A program made the position numbers and the translations under genes. From Pholis gunnellus (taxonomy: Eukaryota; Chordata; Actinopteri; Perciformes; Pholidae): DNA of 64,000 nucleotides. Location of the stretch: the NCBI GenBank assembly GCA_910591455.2, contig OU342819.1, positions 14,548,262 through 14,612,261 on the forward strand, read 5' to 3'. Of the stretch, positions 24,089-35,103 are shown piece after piece (position 1 is the first letter of the stretch; each line of letters begins with the position of its first letter). Under the pieces are notes generated by a model. That model was given only the letters and a program-made list of their open reading frames with translations. It searched no databases and was not told where the DNA came from.

Positions 24089-26870
24089 GCCTATTACATA
24101 AAATTGTGAATAATGCAACCGTACTGCGCTATGGCCTCAGATGAAAATTGCTGCTAATGATGGTAATGATTAGGATCAATATGATTCATGTTCTGCACTG
24201 CATTCGCAAAAGCTAGAAATAAGTCATCAAAAGTTATTATCTACAGAATGCATCATTACAAGTATATCAGATAATTGCATAGATTTGAAAGACGTGTATG
24301 GAAGTCATACATCCTTATGCTTATTCCTAGTGGTGATGCGAATGTGTGCTCTGCTACGTGTGTATGCGTTTGTTTAAATGAAGGAGGTCGAGCATGGACA
24401 TTTTATCTTCTCTTATCTGAGCTTACTTGCATTTGGATCAGAAACCCGGGTCAGAGTAAGTGAGTCTATGTGCTATTTGTGCATTTTTCAGCTACAAAAT
24501 TTGAATCTAACTCTCACAGATCTTGATTTTGTGACCGGTTGTTATGAGACACAGATGTGTCACTTTGTGGTTTGATCACCAGTGATCAGTTTGTTATTTA
24601 ATTCTTTTTTCTGTGCTCGCTGCTGTAAACATGCTCTTTTCAACCTCCCTCTGCGACTACAACCCTGATGGCAAGCAACTCCCTTTTAATGTGCACAGAT
24701 GAACGAAGACAAAATCTGCTTGCACTTTGAGGTTGCCGGTTATATTTTTCATCATGATTTATTAAATTGAATATTTTAGAAATAAGTCTTGTTTTAAGTT
24801 TTATACCAATATATGTTTGGCTGACGTGCTTCAGCACATAAAATTTCCCGTCATCCTGCATAAAAATACAGCCTTTCAAATTGCTAACAACTGCTCAACT
24901 GACAAAACTTTCCAAGCAGGTTTTACTAAATTGCAATTTCAAAGCTCACAAATCTTTATTTGGTGGCTGTGACTGTTGAACCATGAAATAGTCCATTTAA
25001 AATAAATGAAATTGGGACTGGTTGTTTGCTGTTGGCTACAGTATGACTCACAGATCCCAAATTACACCTCAACCCAAACAATACTTAAAGTTGAGAACTG
25101 TGTTGCCAATTATTAATCCATTGCTTATTAAGTTGTTAAGGTGCAAGAGACTGACATACAATTATGATACCCCAGTCGATGCTATTTGGATATTTAGTCT
25201 TAGTTATTTCCATAACTTTTGTAACTTGTGTTTTTTTTTAATGTTTTTAAAAAGATTTTTTTGAAATGTACTTTAAAATGATTGTTAGCATATTCCTTGA
25301 GATATGTTGGCCATATTAGGTATTAGCAGGCTAACCTGGTAGTTAGTAGGCATGCATATTCAACTACTAATCTCTGAGTAAGAACTCCTTTGTGTGGTGG
25401 AACCCTGTTTAAATTTAGTGGTGCGTAAATCTCAACTTAATACTTAGCTTTTAACACGGCTTCTGTGAGTTTGAATTTAAGAACAGCTAGTGCAACTGAC
25501 TCCAATTTAGCAAGGCTAGCAAGTGAGCTTACTTGACAGATCATTTCCTTAAAATGAACAGTAAAGCAACAAAATGTAACACAAATGCTTTTACTGTTTT
25601 TCTCTGCACCATATAGCAGCTGTACAGAAGCTAACAACACACTGATACCATGTTTTGCTGAATTTAAGGATATATCACTATTTATGTGTTCCTCATATCT
25701 CCGTATTTTTTAATACCACCGTCTTCTTCTTCTCTCTGAGCCTTCTACTCCTGCTCCTCTGAGCCTTCCTTCACAGAGTAGACTTAATTATTTATCGCCA
25801 TGATTTATTTAGCTTTGCTCAACACAGGAGCAGCAATCTCCATCCTGCTGTCTCTAACTTTCTCTCCCTCTGTACCTCCCCATCTCTACATCTTGCTTTC
25901 TATCTTCCTTTCAGCATCTCTACAAATCCTCTCGTCTCTCTTTCCTCCATCTCTTTCAACATAGCTTAATCTCCTCTAGTCTCTGACTGAACATGTCTGT
26001 TTTCCAAATAACCTCCTCCATTTCTTGGCCTCTGCGTTTTTTATTCCAAAGTCTTTCAAATGTTATGAGCCCACATATGCTAGTGTTCTTTCAAATCTGT
26101 TTATAATCTCACACATTCATCTGTTTTTATTCTCTCCGACATTCATTAATCAATGAATGTCTTTAGTCTTATTTCTGTCATTATTCCCTCTAATCTCAAG
26201 TCAGACATGTCCAAATTAATCAAGCAATTATTTGTGGGACAATCTGCCAGTGTCACATGGCTGAAACACGGATAGGCGTATCTGTGCAAGAACTTGCTTT
26301 GCGTAAAGCCACGTTTACTATCTGCAAAGTGTTTGTGCAACTCCACTGCTCGTTTACTGTATTTTCATGTATTTCATTTCCATATGTTGCTAAAATAGGG
26401 GGAAATGTGCAGTAAAGATGAAACAACAGGGAAGGAAGAAAGATGATGAACATTTGTAATACTTTAATTGGTGTTTTATGTCATTGGAGTCTCTGGATAC
26501 TTTGGTTCACTCTATATAATTACTGCAAGCTCTAATAATTTCAGAAGCAAACTAAACGCATTCATTTCATGACCTGGGTTGCATGACTTCAAATGCCAAA
26601 TGTCCATTCCTAAGCCCCATGTTCTTTCATGTAGCAACATAGCATTGTGCAGCATCATTGTCACTGTTTCTTTTCCATTGGAACTGGAATGGTTTTGTGG
26701 AGTTCAGAAGGTAACTTCATTCATGTTGTTTTTTTTTAAGGAATGTGCTCAGACTCATTTATTATCTCATGTTTCTCTCATTCTCTAACCCTCTTGCCTG
26801 CGATTGGATGCTCCAACCCCTCCCTCCCTCATTCCTCATCCCCATGTTGTGCGTTTGTGGGTATTTGCAG

Positions 26871-27032
26871 TGCATGGGCTGTGGGAGGAGTGGTCGTCAT
26901 GGAGTCTGTGCTCTGTGACCTGTGGGAGGGGCTCCAGGACACGAACCAGGAAGTGTGTGAACGAAGGCGGGGCCGTGGCTTGTGGACAGCCCGAGATTCA
27001 GACCAAACTCTGCAACATAGCAGTGTGTCCTG
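26871..27032 (+). CDS. adgrb2: adgrb2 exon: thrombospondin type-1 repeat 2
   Basis: This 162-nt exon is phase 1 at both ends, with acceptor TTGCAG at 26865-26870 and donor CCTG followed by GTTAGT. It encodes a complete TSR: a tryptophan ladder LWEEWSSW, the motif CSVTCGRG, the basic strand SRTRTRKC, ACGQPEIQTKLC and IAVCP. The start VHG(L/V)WEEW matches the BAI2/BAI3 TSR2 start. CSVTCG is the classic thrombospondin-1 motif tied to CD36 binding and is also an O-fucosylation site of the form CxxTCxxG. As I remember it, human BAI2 has CSRSCG here, so the fish protein carries the more canonical form. WEEW and WSSW are possible C-mannosylation sites. Confidence 0.96.
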
Positions 27033-27389
27033 GTTAGTACCATCTCCATCTACATGATACACCCGGTCTCTCACTCTTTGCCTCTCCGCCTACTCATGCA
27101 TGACTATTTCTTTGTTTTCTTCCAAACCACAAGAATCAAAACGACTGGGTTACTGCTAAAGCTCTTGTATTTACATGCATATGCAATTATAATTTGTGTT
27201 CTTCCATTAAAGCTTTGTCAGGGGAGACAGTGATGTGAAAATACATCAAAATAAAATTCCATATCCACACCAATATAAATTCAGCTAAATTATATCGCTT
27301 TATTTTCTGCTATAATGTATGAACAAACACTTCATCACCAGTCATTTTCTTACGTGTTTATATAGTTTTTAGTTGGATTTAGCAATGGT

Positions 27390-27925
27390 AGCGGCCTAGG
27401 CTGAAATATCTCAACAATGATTAGATTAATTATCATAATATGTTCGACAGACTATCATGGTTGCCACAGGCTGAAGCTCAGATATGTTACTGATTACCCT
27501 GATTTCTTTCTCTAGCGCCACCATGAGGTTGACATTTGTTGTTTTGACTTTGATTATTTAAAAAAATATTGGATCGATTGCCATAAACGTTGGCAAGATG
27601 TTCATGTCCTCCCTCAGGATAAGTTGTAAAAACTGTGGTTATCCGTTTCTCATCATCAGATTAAAATATGTCCAGTACTTTTGTCTATGGCGAAATACCT
27701 GAAAAATCAATGACCTTCCCATCAACTTCAGATGTACTTTGTGTTTGGTGAAAATTCTCAAATTTTGGCATTCTCAACTAAGATAGTAAATATGGTAAAC
27801 ATTTGCCTGCTAAAGCATATTAGCATTGCCATTGTGAGCATGTAAGCCTGCTGATATTAGCATTTAGCTCAATGCTCAACCAGGCTGTTTACCATCAGTC
27901 TTTGTTACAGCTTGCTAGCTTCCTC
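27390..27925 (+). repeat. Percomorph-type interspersed repeat, copy 2
   Basis: The ordered words are GGCTGAAATATCTCAACAAT, GCGCCACCATGAGGTTGACA, GGATCGATTGCCATAAACGT, GTCCTCCCTCAGGATAA, ATGTCCAGTACTTTTG, TGTACTTTGTGTTTGGTG, ATTAGCATTGCCATTGTGAG and TTAGCATTTAGCTCAA. This is the longest of the three copies and shares its 3' words with 9851-10228 and 59535-59770. Confidence 0.75.
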
Positions 27926-29602
27926 TCCTTATTTCTATTTTGTCTGATGTTTTTAGGAAGGAGTTATCCGCTATCTGTTTGTACCTTGTTTCCTTTGTTA
28001 ATAAACTGTGACAAATGTAGCACACATAAATATACATAGCTAATTTATTGTGACATCGTTCGTAAAGGGAGTAACCAACTTGGAATAATGCATGGACACT
28101 TCTAATCCTAAATATTAGAACATATTTCTGTTTTTCTTACGTCCATATTGATCTCTGGTAAGCCATGGGATTCTCAGCCATTTTTTCACTCAGCCACCCT
28201 GAGGGGTCGTAACCAGGTAAAGCCCTTTGGTTGGACTTTCCGGCCTCCTCCATGGTTGGCTTGGTTTAGATTGCTGAGCAGTCCTGCAGTGAACCTCTTA
28301 AGCTATTGTCTATGAGATTACCTGTTAGGCCTATACCTATACCTTGTCAAGAACAGCAATAAGTCACTGGAGCAGCCCCATCTAATTCTCTTGTCAATTG
28401 TACCTGAGGACTTTATTCCAATCTGGCTCAGACTGTCCAGCCGAAACATCTTTATCAGGCTGCATCGGAGTGGAAAGGGACAGCCCAGCGATTGAAATAA
28501 CATCTCAATAAAGCAGACTGTCAAGAGACAGCCGGGGAGATTTTGACCCATGACTACCGCAGCCTATCACAGAGCAGCTTTCTAGGTGAAGATGTCAACT
28601 CATCTACTAAGATGTAAATACTAGCCAACCTCATTCTGAGCGACTCATTAGATATATGGAGGAGTTTAAATCTTTCCCAAGCAAAAAAGCCTTTGACGTT
28701 TTAAAACTTAAAGTATACTTGAGGCATATTCATTGCCACTGCACAATTTTGATTTTGTATTTAAAGTGTCCCTTTAGAAAACCACTTACTTTGAAAGCAT
28801 TAACATTAGAAGGGAGCATTTATTTCCGTGATTTAATTTGATACATGGTTTCTGTGTTGGCAGAATGTAAATGGTTTCTCCATAGCATTGGGATAATGGC
28901 ATTAATGGATGCACAGATACTAAAACACAAGACAGTTTATAACAAAATTGGTGGCTCCTTTCTGAACAATAACCTTTTTATTTCCTGAATTGATTTCAGT
29001 TTGAATTAGAGTGTGTGCTTGTCTAGTATGTAATCCTTCACAGGCTGAACAATTATCACAGGGGTAAGTGCTTTTTATTTATTGCTGCTAAGGTATCCTG
29101 TATATATATTTATGTATGGGGCTAAAGCCCTTTTGTGTTCTCACGCTTCCGACTAATATTTATTTATTTGTTGAGCTGTCTTTTGTTGTTTTAATGTTTT
29201 TCAAAGCAATAGTTTTATACGGTTAATATTTAAATAAAACAAAAACGTCCCCATTGCCATACAAAGAGGCTGCAAAGTTATGTCTCAAAGAGGGAGGAAT
29301 AGGGAGACGTCGTAATCCAAAGTATGGCCTCCGGGATGTTTTGCCATGCTGTTTTGGGAACAGGGATGGAAAGAGAGGGTTTGGGAGAAAGGAGAGGCTC
29401 TTCCTTCAAGGGCCTTAAGGAAATCTTTGTATGTGTGTCCTCATATGGTTTATGTGTTTATGTATGAGGGTTTGAATCTATCACAACAAATACAGCGTGC
29501 TTTTGGGAGTTCAAAGGCAGTGGGACTTTGAAATGATGAATACCAGCATATAGGCCTCTTGGCAGAAACGGCCATCTATAGAATATACTGCTTTGATGGA
29601 TC

Positions 29603-29603
<1 letters not shown>

Positions 29604-29651
<48 letters not shown>
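29604..29651. repeat. (TG)n microsatellite, about 24 units
   Basis: A pure TG run, one of the longest in the window. Confidence 0.97.
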
Positions 29652-29654
<3 letters not shown>

Positions 29655-31923
29655 ATGTATGTACGTGTCAGTGTTTGGATCTCACTTCAAACAATACACT
29701 CAGACTTTTAACTGGCTAATACTGTCTATAGTACAGTGTGTTAAATCCATGTACAAATTTTACTCTTACTCTCAATATTTTTTTTTTTTGTCGCTTATGT
29801 AGACACGTGTGAACACATCAAACAAACACTTGCATATGTGGGTAGAGCTTAAAATGTTTATATGACAGCTATTGCATTGAACAAAGGCAATCAACATATA
29901 TATCACGTTTTTTTTAATGTTATTTTGCTACTTTTTGTTCTACACACACTGCAAAAGCTTCTTACAATCACCACTAATTTCTACAACATTGTTGCATGTC
30001 TTACAGTGTTTTCACAATGATGGAAAGAGGAGGAGATGGTTTGTTCTTCTTTGGGAAGCTGTTCCAGACTTGTCACTTCTGTTACTCAGAATTAGACTTG
30101 GGGAAATGTCACGTTCACACTTACATTCGAGCTCACTCATGCTCACTCAGCTCGTTCTGTGAATGTCATCCCCAACACAATGCTGTTCCCAGCACAGTAA
30201 CAGCAGCACACAGCGTGATTGACCACATTACCAAGGAGAGTTGGCAATGCTTTCTCACTTGGGAGAACCAGACAAATACATTTACACCACTGTATTTCAC
30301 TTTATCTTTTATTTAAAGCCCCTGTGTGTAGGTTAGAATGTGTGCTTCAATATATCATTTTTAGCCCCAAACAAACAGTTCTCACTTTGAATTGATATTC
30401 TTGTTCATATGGGAAAAAAATAGACAGGCTAATACAGTCCTACAGAACGTATACAAAAGCTTGCAAGGCTGCAATCACAGGTTCCGTCTTTTATATATGA
30501 TCATTAAATGTTAGCATTGCCTTAGCTAACATTCATTCCACACATTTTCAGTGCAGGATTTATACATTATTCATTTCTATTCAGCATAGATTAGTCACTA
30601 TACACAGGACTATGACCTACATCGGGTCAGCATGACTGTAGGTTACATTCAATTAAACTGAATAAAACTTGAATTTGAAATCATATTCGCTGTAATCAGA
30701 GTTCAAGGCACCACTATTAATAATTTAACTAATGGCTTTGTGCGATGTGAAAAGTGTTGCTTGTTGGGATATACCCACTGAGAATTCTCACCCAACTCTG
30801 CACTGTAAAGCCTTTTACTGTATTTTAGTTCACTGTTTTGCTTTTACAGCTTTACTGTTTTTATTCAGTCCCATTTCCATCGACCTCCGACCTCCAGCAG
30901 AGGGCAGCTGTTTTAAGCAAAACTGTTCTGATAAAACCACTGGAAGCTACTTGCCCGGCACTTAACAGCAAACAGATAAAGTAGCAACCAGCAGGTGAAC
31001 ACCAGGGGGCATTTATACTTATTTAACCATTTAGCCATGATCATCCCAGTGATATTTTGAATCTCTTTTACAAGGTGGTCTTGATCAAGATGGCAGCGTA
31101 ATAGTTTCACCACATAAAAACACAGACATAAAATGTTATTACATCATAAATTATAAATAAATGCATTTAAAAAATGTTGCGGGTCTTTGGAATGACGCAC
31201 CTAATTTGATCCGAGGTTGCAGCTACCGCTTTTGGTGTCAGTAAAGAAGATAGATAAGAAGGCAGTGTAATATGCCGTTATACAAAAAAATGTACCAATG
31301 TTCCGTACAATGGTTCTAGTGCAAACCAACAGTTTCATACATACTGCACTGATGTGTGCGGAAACCCGAATTAGAGATGAATCGTAACGCAGCATGATAC
31401 TGAATCTGAATACTGAACATTTTCAAAAATATCCTCATAATCAATTGCTGAGTGACGCCTCACTTGAATATTAGTTTTCCTTGTTTCTATAGTTGACACC
31501 TCATTACAAATTACATTACAGTACACTTGACATGCTGTTTAAAAGACAATTTGTCTTTAAGCAACAAAATGTGTGCATGTGTTTTTTTCCACAAGTGACA
31601 GTGCTGCTAACAGAAGGAGGCATTGTACCGTTACTCAACTCAAAATGATTACCTCTAGGAATGTGTGTTTGGTTCACAGGAGTAAGGACAAGCAATTTAT
31701 CTCAGAATAACAATTGACTATTCAGTGCAATTAAAGTTGCATAACCTAGAGCGTGATTGGTCTGAAAATTGTACAATAAAAACAGCATTTACGAAATGGT
31801 CCTCTAAAGATATATGAGCAGGTAAAACACTATTAGATACCACCCCCTTAAGACAACCAAATGAAGTAATTATGCAGTTGAACAAGAGTAACCCTGAGGC
31901 ATTGTCAAGCTGCTATTCAGGAT

Positions 31924-31957
31924 ACAGGGGTGCTTTTGTTACAGGGGTGCTTTTGTT
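31924..31957. repeat. 17-nt perfect tandem duplication
   Basis: The unit ACAGGGGTGCTTTTGTT occurs twice head to tail. Confidence 0.95.
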
Positions 31958-32965
31958 AGCATGTTGCCTGGAATCTCAAAGGACAGGATTGAAGTATTTT
32001 CAAACTAGTAGCACAAATTATGAATTGCAACAATATATTAAGTCCCTTTATTCAACAGTATTCTGAAATACAAATAGCAATGGCCACAGGTCAGTAATTG
32101 GTTTCTCTGTCAAGTTTTTTGTATCAAAGAATTTAAATCAAAAGTCTGTGGAATGAATTAAAAGAACTCACTGAGTTTATTTGTCACAGATTTCAAAGCA
32201 GAACATTGTGTTCTCTCTGTGACACACATCCTCAGAATTGTCTTATAACCAGCTTTGAAGTTGATAACATACCAAAAATCGTTGCCTGCACTCACTATAA
32301 ATGATTAATCTCCCTGTTTTTGATTATCACATTTTTTTGGGAGTTTGCATATTTCATTCGACAACTCAATTACACCAGCAATGCTCCCTTATTATTAAAA
32401 GGGACATTGGGGGCTTTGATTACACCTGTGCGTGTCATCAGGCTTTGGTTAAGCTATTTGGTATTCATGCATCGTCTGACAGGCAGTGCTGGATTGTATT
32501 GATATTGTGTTTTTTTCTATGTCTGTTTCTGCACAAACAACAGTCAAGAGTTGAAATCTGGTGTCTTTCTAATAACACTTTGAATGAAAATCTAACATCT
32601 GTACTCAGTTTGAACTCTTTAAAAGCACAGCAGGGAAGGAATTGTAATCAGCTTTCATAACAGATGGAAATATTTCAAATGTCCATAGGAACATGAAATG
32701 TGTTTGTTTGTTGCTATTTTTGGAAAAGCAAATAGCCTCTGTAATTTATTTATATTCTGTTCACTTGTAGCCTACTCACTTTCTCTGTCCTGTCTTTTCT
32801 CCCTTTGTGCCTTTCTTTTCCCCTTACATCCTCTTTACTATCCTTCATAAACCTGGATCAATTGATCCTGTTTCCCCTGTGTGCCCCAACATCGTCTTCC
32901 CGCCGCTTTCATCCATTTCCCCGTCTCTCCATATCCACTTCCATCTCCCCCCTCCCTCTGTCCAG

Positions 32966-33130
32966 TGGAGGGCCAGTGGTTGGAGTGGGGGCTGTGGTCG
33001 AGATGCAGTGTGACGTGTAACACAGGAACCCAGCAGAGGCAGCGACGCTGCAGTGCATCGGTGCACGGCTGGGCTGAATGTAAGGGCCCCCATCAGGAGA
33101 GCAGAGACTGCACCAATCCTTCCTGCGGTG
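32966..33130 (+). CDS. adgrb2: adgrb2 exon: thrombospondin type-1 repeat 3
   Basis: This 165-nt exon is phase 1 at both ends, with acceptor TCCAG at 32961-32965 and donor GTG followed by GTAAGT. It encodes a TSR that starts EGQWLEWGLW, continues with CSVTCNTGTQQRQRRC and AECKGP, and ends DCTNPSC. The start VEGQWLEWG and the TQQR strand match remembered human BAI2 TSR3 (VEGQWLEWG, TQQRSRKC). The O-fucosylation consensus CxxTCxxG is kept although the glycine after the second Cys is Asn. The six cysteines expected of a group-1 TSR can all be placed. Confidence 0.96.
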
Positions 33131-33521
33131 GTAAGTCGTACAAAATAATACTTCGCATTCACACTCACATGCTCTGGGACGACATTATGCAAACATGCAA
33201 CATGCATTATCGAAAGGCATCGGTATTTTTTTTTTGTTCCTGATTCGTGTATTCCGGCAATTTATGGGTTGATTTGGCTTGTGAGTTTTGACAGCGAGCC
33301 CCCGGAGGACAGATATACTGTGTTTTAATAAGCGAGATCATTTACGTCTCATGGTATTCAAACATTGAAAAGATTTAGAAATTGCTGCCCTGTATCGTAA
33401 ATTTGGTATTCATCAACAACTCCCGTTATTTATTTTTGTACCTTACTTGCTGGTCTCGTTCCCTCTCACCCTTCTTCCCCGCTCCCCAAACTTCCCCGTC
33501 GGTGCGTTGGTCCTGTTCTAG
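33131..33521 (+). other. adgrb2: Short intron between TSR3 and TSR4 exons
   Basis: This 391-nt intron has donor GTAAGT and acceptor TTCTAG (33516-33521) behind a C/T-rich tract. It contains no repeat or gene that I can recognise. Confidence 0.85.
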
Positions 33522-33686
33522 GTGGAGGTACCTGGGGCAGCTGGAACCACTGGAGTCTCTGCAGCAAGACATGTGACTCCGGTTGGCAGCGTCGCTTCCG
33601 GATGTGCGAAGGCACCGGACAACAAGGCTACCCCTGCGATGGCTCGGGAGAGGAGGTCCGGTCCTGTAATGAGAAGAAGTGCCCTG
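33522..33686 (+). CDS. adgrb2: adgrb2 exon: thrombospondin type-1 repeat 4
   Basis: This 165-nt exon is phase 1 at both ends. It encodes the last TSR: the ladder TWGSWNHW, CSKTCDSGWQRRFRMC, GYPCDGSGEEVRSC and NEKKCP. CSKTCD-GWQRRFRMC and EGTG-QGYPC are nearly the same as remembered human BAI2 TSR4 and differ from BAI3 (CSKSCDGGWERRIRTC), which is one of the best arguments for the paralogue call. The donor is GTCAGT, a weaker but legal 5' splice site. The glycine-rich junction with TSR3 (CGGGGTW) differs from mammals. A short (GT)n tract follows in the intron at about 33703-33724. Confidence 0.96.
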
Positions 33687-35001
33687 GTCAGTGACTCAGT
33701 GAATGTGTGTGTGTGTATGTGTGTTTGAGAGCTGAGAAAATAAGGGAGAAGCACATTATATGTATGCTGATGTACTCATTAATGCTTGAAAGCTCTGTAT
33801 CAACAATTCTTTTGCCTTCGACATTTAGTTTCCTGTGTGGGTGGATTTCTCTGCATGCCTCTCCTAGTTGGTCTCCTAGTTGGAGAGAAACGCGTGCGTG
33901 TATCTGTGTGAGCCCAATCTGCACATGCACAGTATTTGTCAGGCAGAATGGAAGTGATTCCCAGTGGTTCGCACCACAGCCAAAGGCTTCTATCGCAATT
34001 TTAGAACTGCCTTCCTCTCATTTTGATGCGCCTCTTGTCTGTCTTCCCGTCAATTCACCTACCCATCCATCTTTACCTCGTTATTGATTTTGCATGTCCG
34101 CGCCTTGTCGCGCTCTCCTTGCATCCTCTCAGTTCACCTGAGAGATCCTCCGATTCTCCTTATATCGCTCCTCTTTAACACGCTTTTTTATCGCGCTCAC
34201 TGTCTTGCGCTTGCTTGCACTCTTTCTGTGTTTCTCTGCCTGTTAGTGGGAGAGACGGCTAATGTCAGAGTGTCAGCAGCTGCAGGAAATAGTGTGGTTT
34301 AATAAGCATACCTCGTGACTGAAGTTGTGTGCGCGTGTGACTGTGCAAGTGTATGCTCTGTACAAGCCTGAATGCCACATGTGTACGTGGTTGCTTTGAG
34401 CTCTGACAGGCTACAAATGATAAACTTCTGAGTGCAGCCTCCACTATGACCCCTTTGTTTTGAGTAGCTCCCGAACCTCTTTTACACAAGACGAGGATCT
34501 TGTCTTTTGGCATTTCAGGGGAACATCATATCATATTTTTTCTCTTTCAGCGTCTCTCTTTCTCTCTTTTTTCTTCCTCTCTCTTCCCTCTCCGTCCCTC
34601 TTCATCTCTCTGCGTCGCCGCTGCCAACACTCGTCTGCCCCCTCGGAATATCTTCAGAGTGCTCTCTCCCGTTTTTTTTTCATCAGGGTTATGAAAGAGA
34701 GGGAGGGGGGGAAAATAGATGAATAAAGAGAGGGGGGTAAGATGAAGAGGGGATGAGATACTGTACTGAGGCAGTGACACTGACAGAGAGCACTGAGCAA
34801 TGTACAAGAGAATAAGATTGGGAGCTGCTGCAGGAGAACATTGATTTGAATCTTGTTTTTTGTGCTTCTCAGACTCCATTTTTTCCGCTGCTATGTATGT
34901 CTGTGGGAGTGTGTGCGTGGTGATTTTTCTTATTTTCTGCGTACCTGCTAGGCTGTGCTACATTTCACTTTTTTCGATGTATTTCTCACCTACCTCTACA
35001 G
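33687..35001 (+). other. adgrb2: Intron between TSR4 and HormR exons
   Basis: This 1.3 kb intron starts with a short (GT)n tract. It has an imperfect 12-nt tandem CTCCTAGTTGGT near 33862-33884, a pyrimidine-rich block at 34536-34608 and a purine-rich block at 34691-34758 on the same strand. No exon is seen. Confidence 0.8.
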
Positions 35002-35103
35002 CTCCTCATGAGATATGTAAAGAAGATCACCTTCTCACTATGGCATGGAAGAGAGCCTCAGCTGGAGAAACTGTCTACAACAAGTGTCCAACTAACGCCA
35101 CTG
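35002..35103 (+). CDS. adgrb2: adgrb2 exon: HormR domain, first half
   Basis: This 102-nt exon is phase 1 at both ends, with acceptor CTACAG at 34996-35001 and donor ACTG followed by GTCAGT. It encodes PHEICKEDHLLTMAWKRASAG and then ETVYNKCPTNATG, the start of the hormone-receptor (HRM) domain found between the TSRs and GAIN in BAI proteins. The first two domain cysteines, the aromatic W of MAWKR and the sequon NAT are visible. Remembered human BAI2 has (C)xxEYVMLMTWKKAAAGE and NKCPPNASG at the same place. The domain is cell-surface and stacks on GAIN; no hormone is known for it in this family. Confidence 0.95.

Larger units (their letters stand above)
19284..26870 (+). other. adgrb2: Intron between TSR1 and TSR2 exons
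   Basis: This 7.6 kb intron contains several simple repeats: (CA)n at 19861-19911, (TA)n at 20116-20151, (CA)n at 22936-22971 and 24069-24088. It also has a perfect three-copy 35-bp minisatellite at 23207-23311 and a C/T-rich stretch at 25728-25975. Two copies of an 18-nt CTGCTCTGGTTTGATTG-type string lie about 64 nt apart near 20437-20515. I see no exon, RNA gene or transposon coding sequence. Confidence 0.8.
27033..32965 (+). other. adgrb2: Intron between TSR2 and TSR3 exons
   Basis: This 5.9 kb intron carries a diverged copy of a percomorph-type interspersed repeat at 27390-27925, a long (TG)n tract at 29604-29651 and a perfect 17-nt tandem duplication at 31924-31957. Its last 150 nt are strongly C/T-rich and form the polypyrimidine tract of the TSR3 acceptor. 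Segments around 30310-30430 and 30880-31050 look repeat-like but were not assigned to a family. No coding exon is seen. Confidence 0.8.

Noticed and set aside
30310..31050. Possible further teleost repeat (TGTGTAGGTT near 30325, CAGCAGGTGAACACC near 30990)
   Set aside because: The words are suggestive, but the two parts could not be aligned to a family or given boundaries.
33522..33728. 68-codon frame starting MEVPGAAG over the TSR4 exon
   Set aside because: It is the wrong frame over the TSR4 exon. The true frame gives the tryptophan ladder and TSR cysteines.
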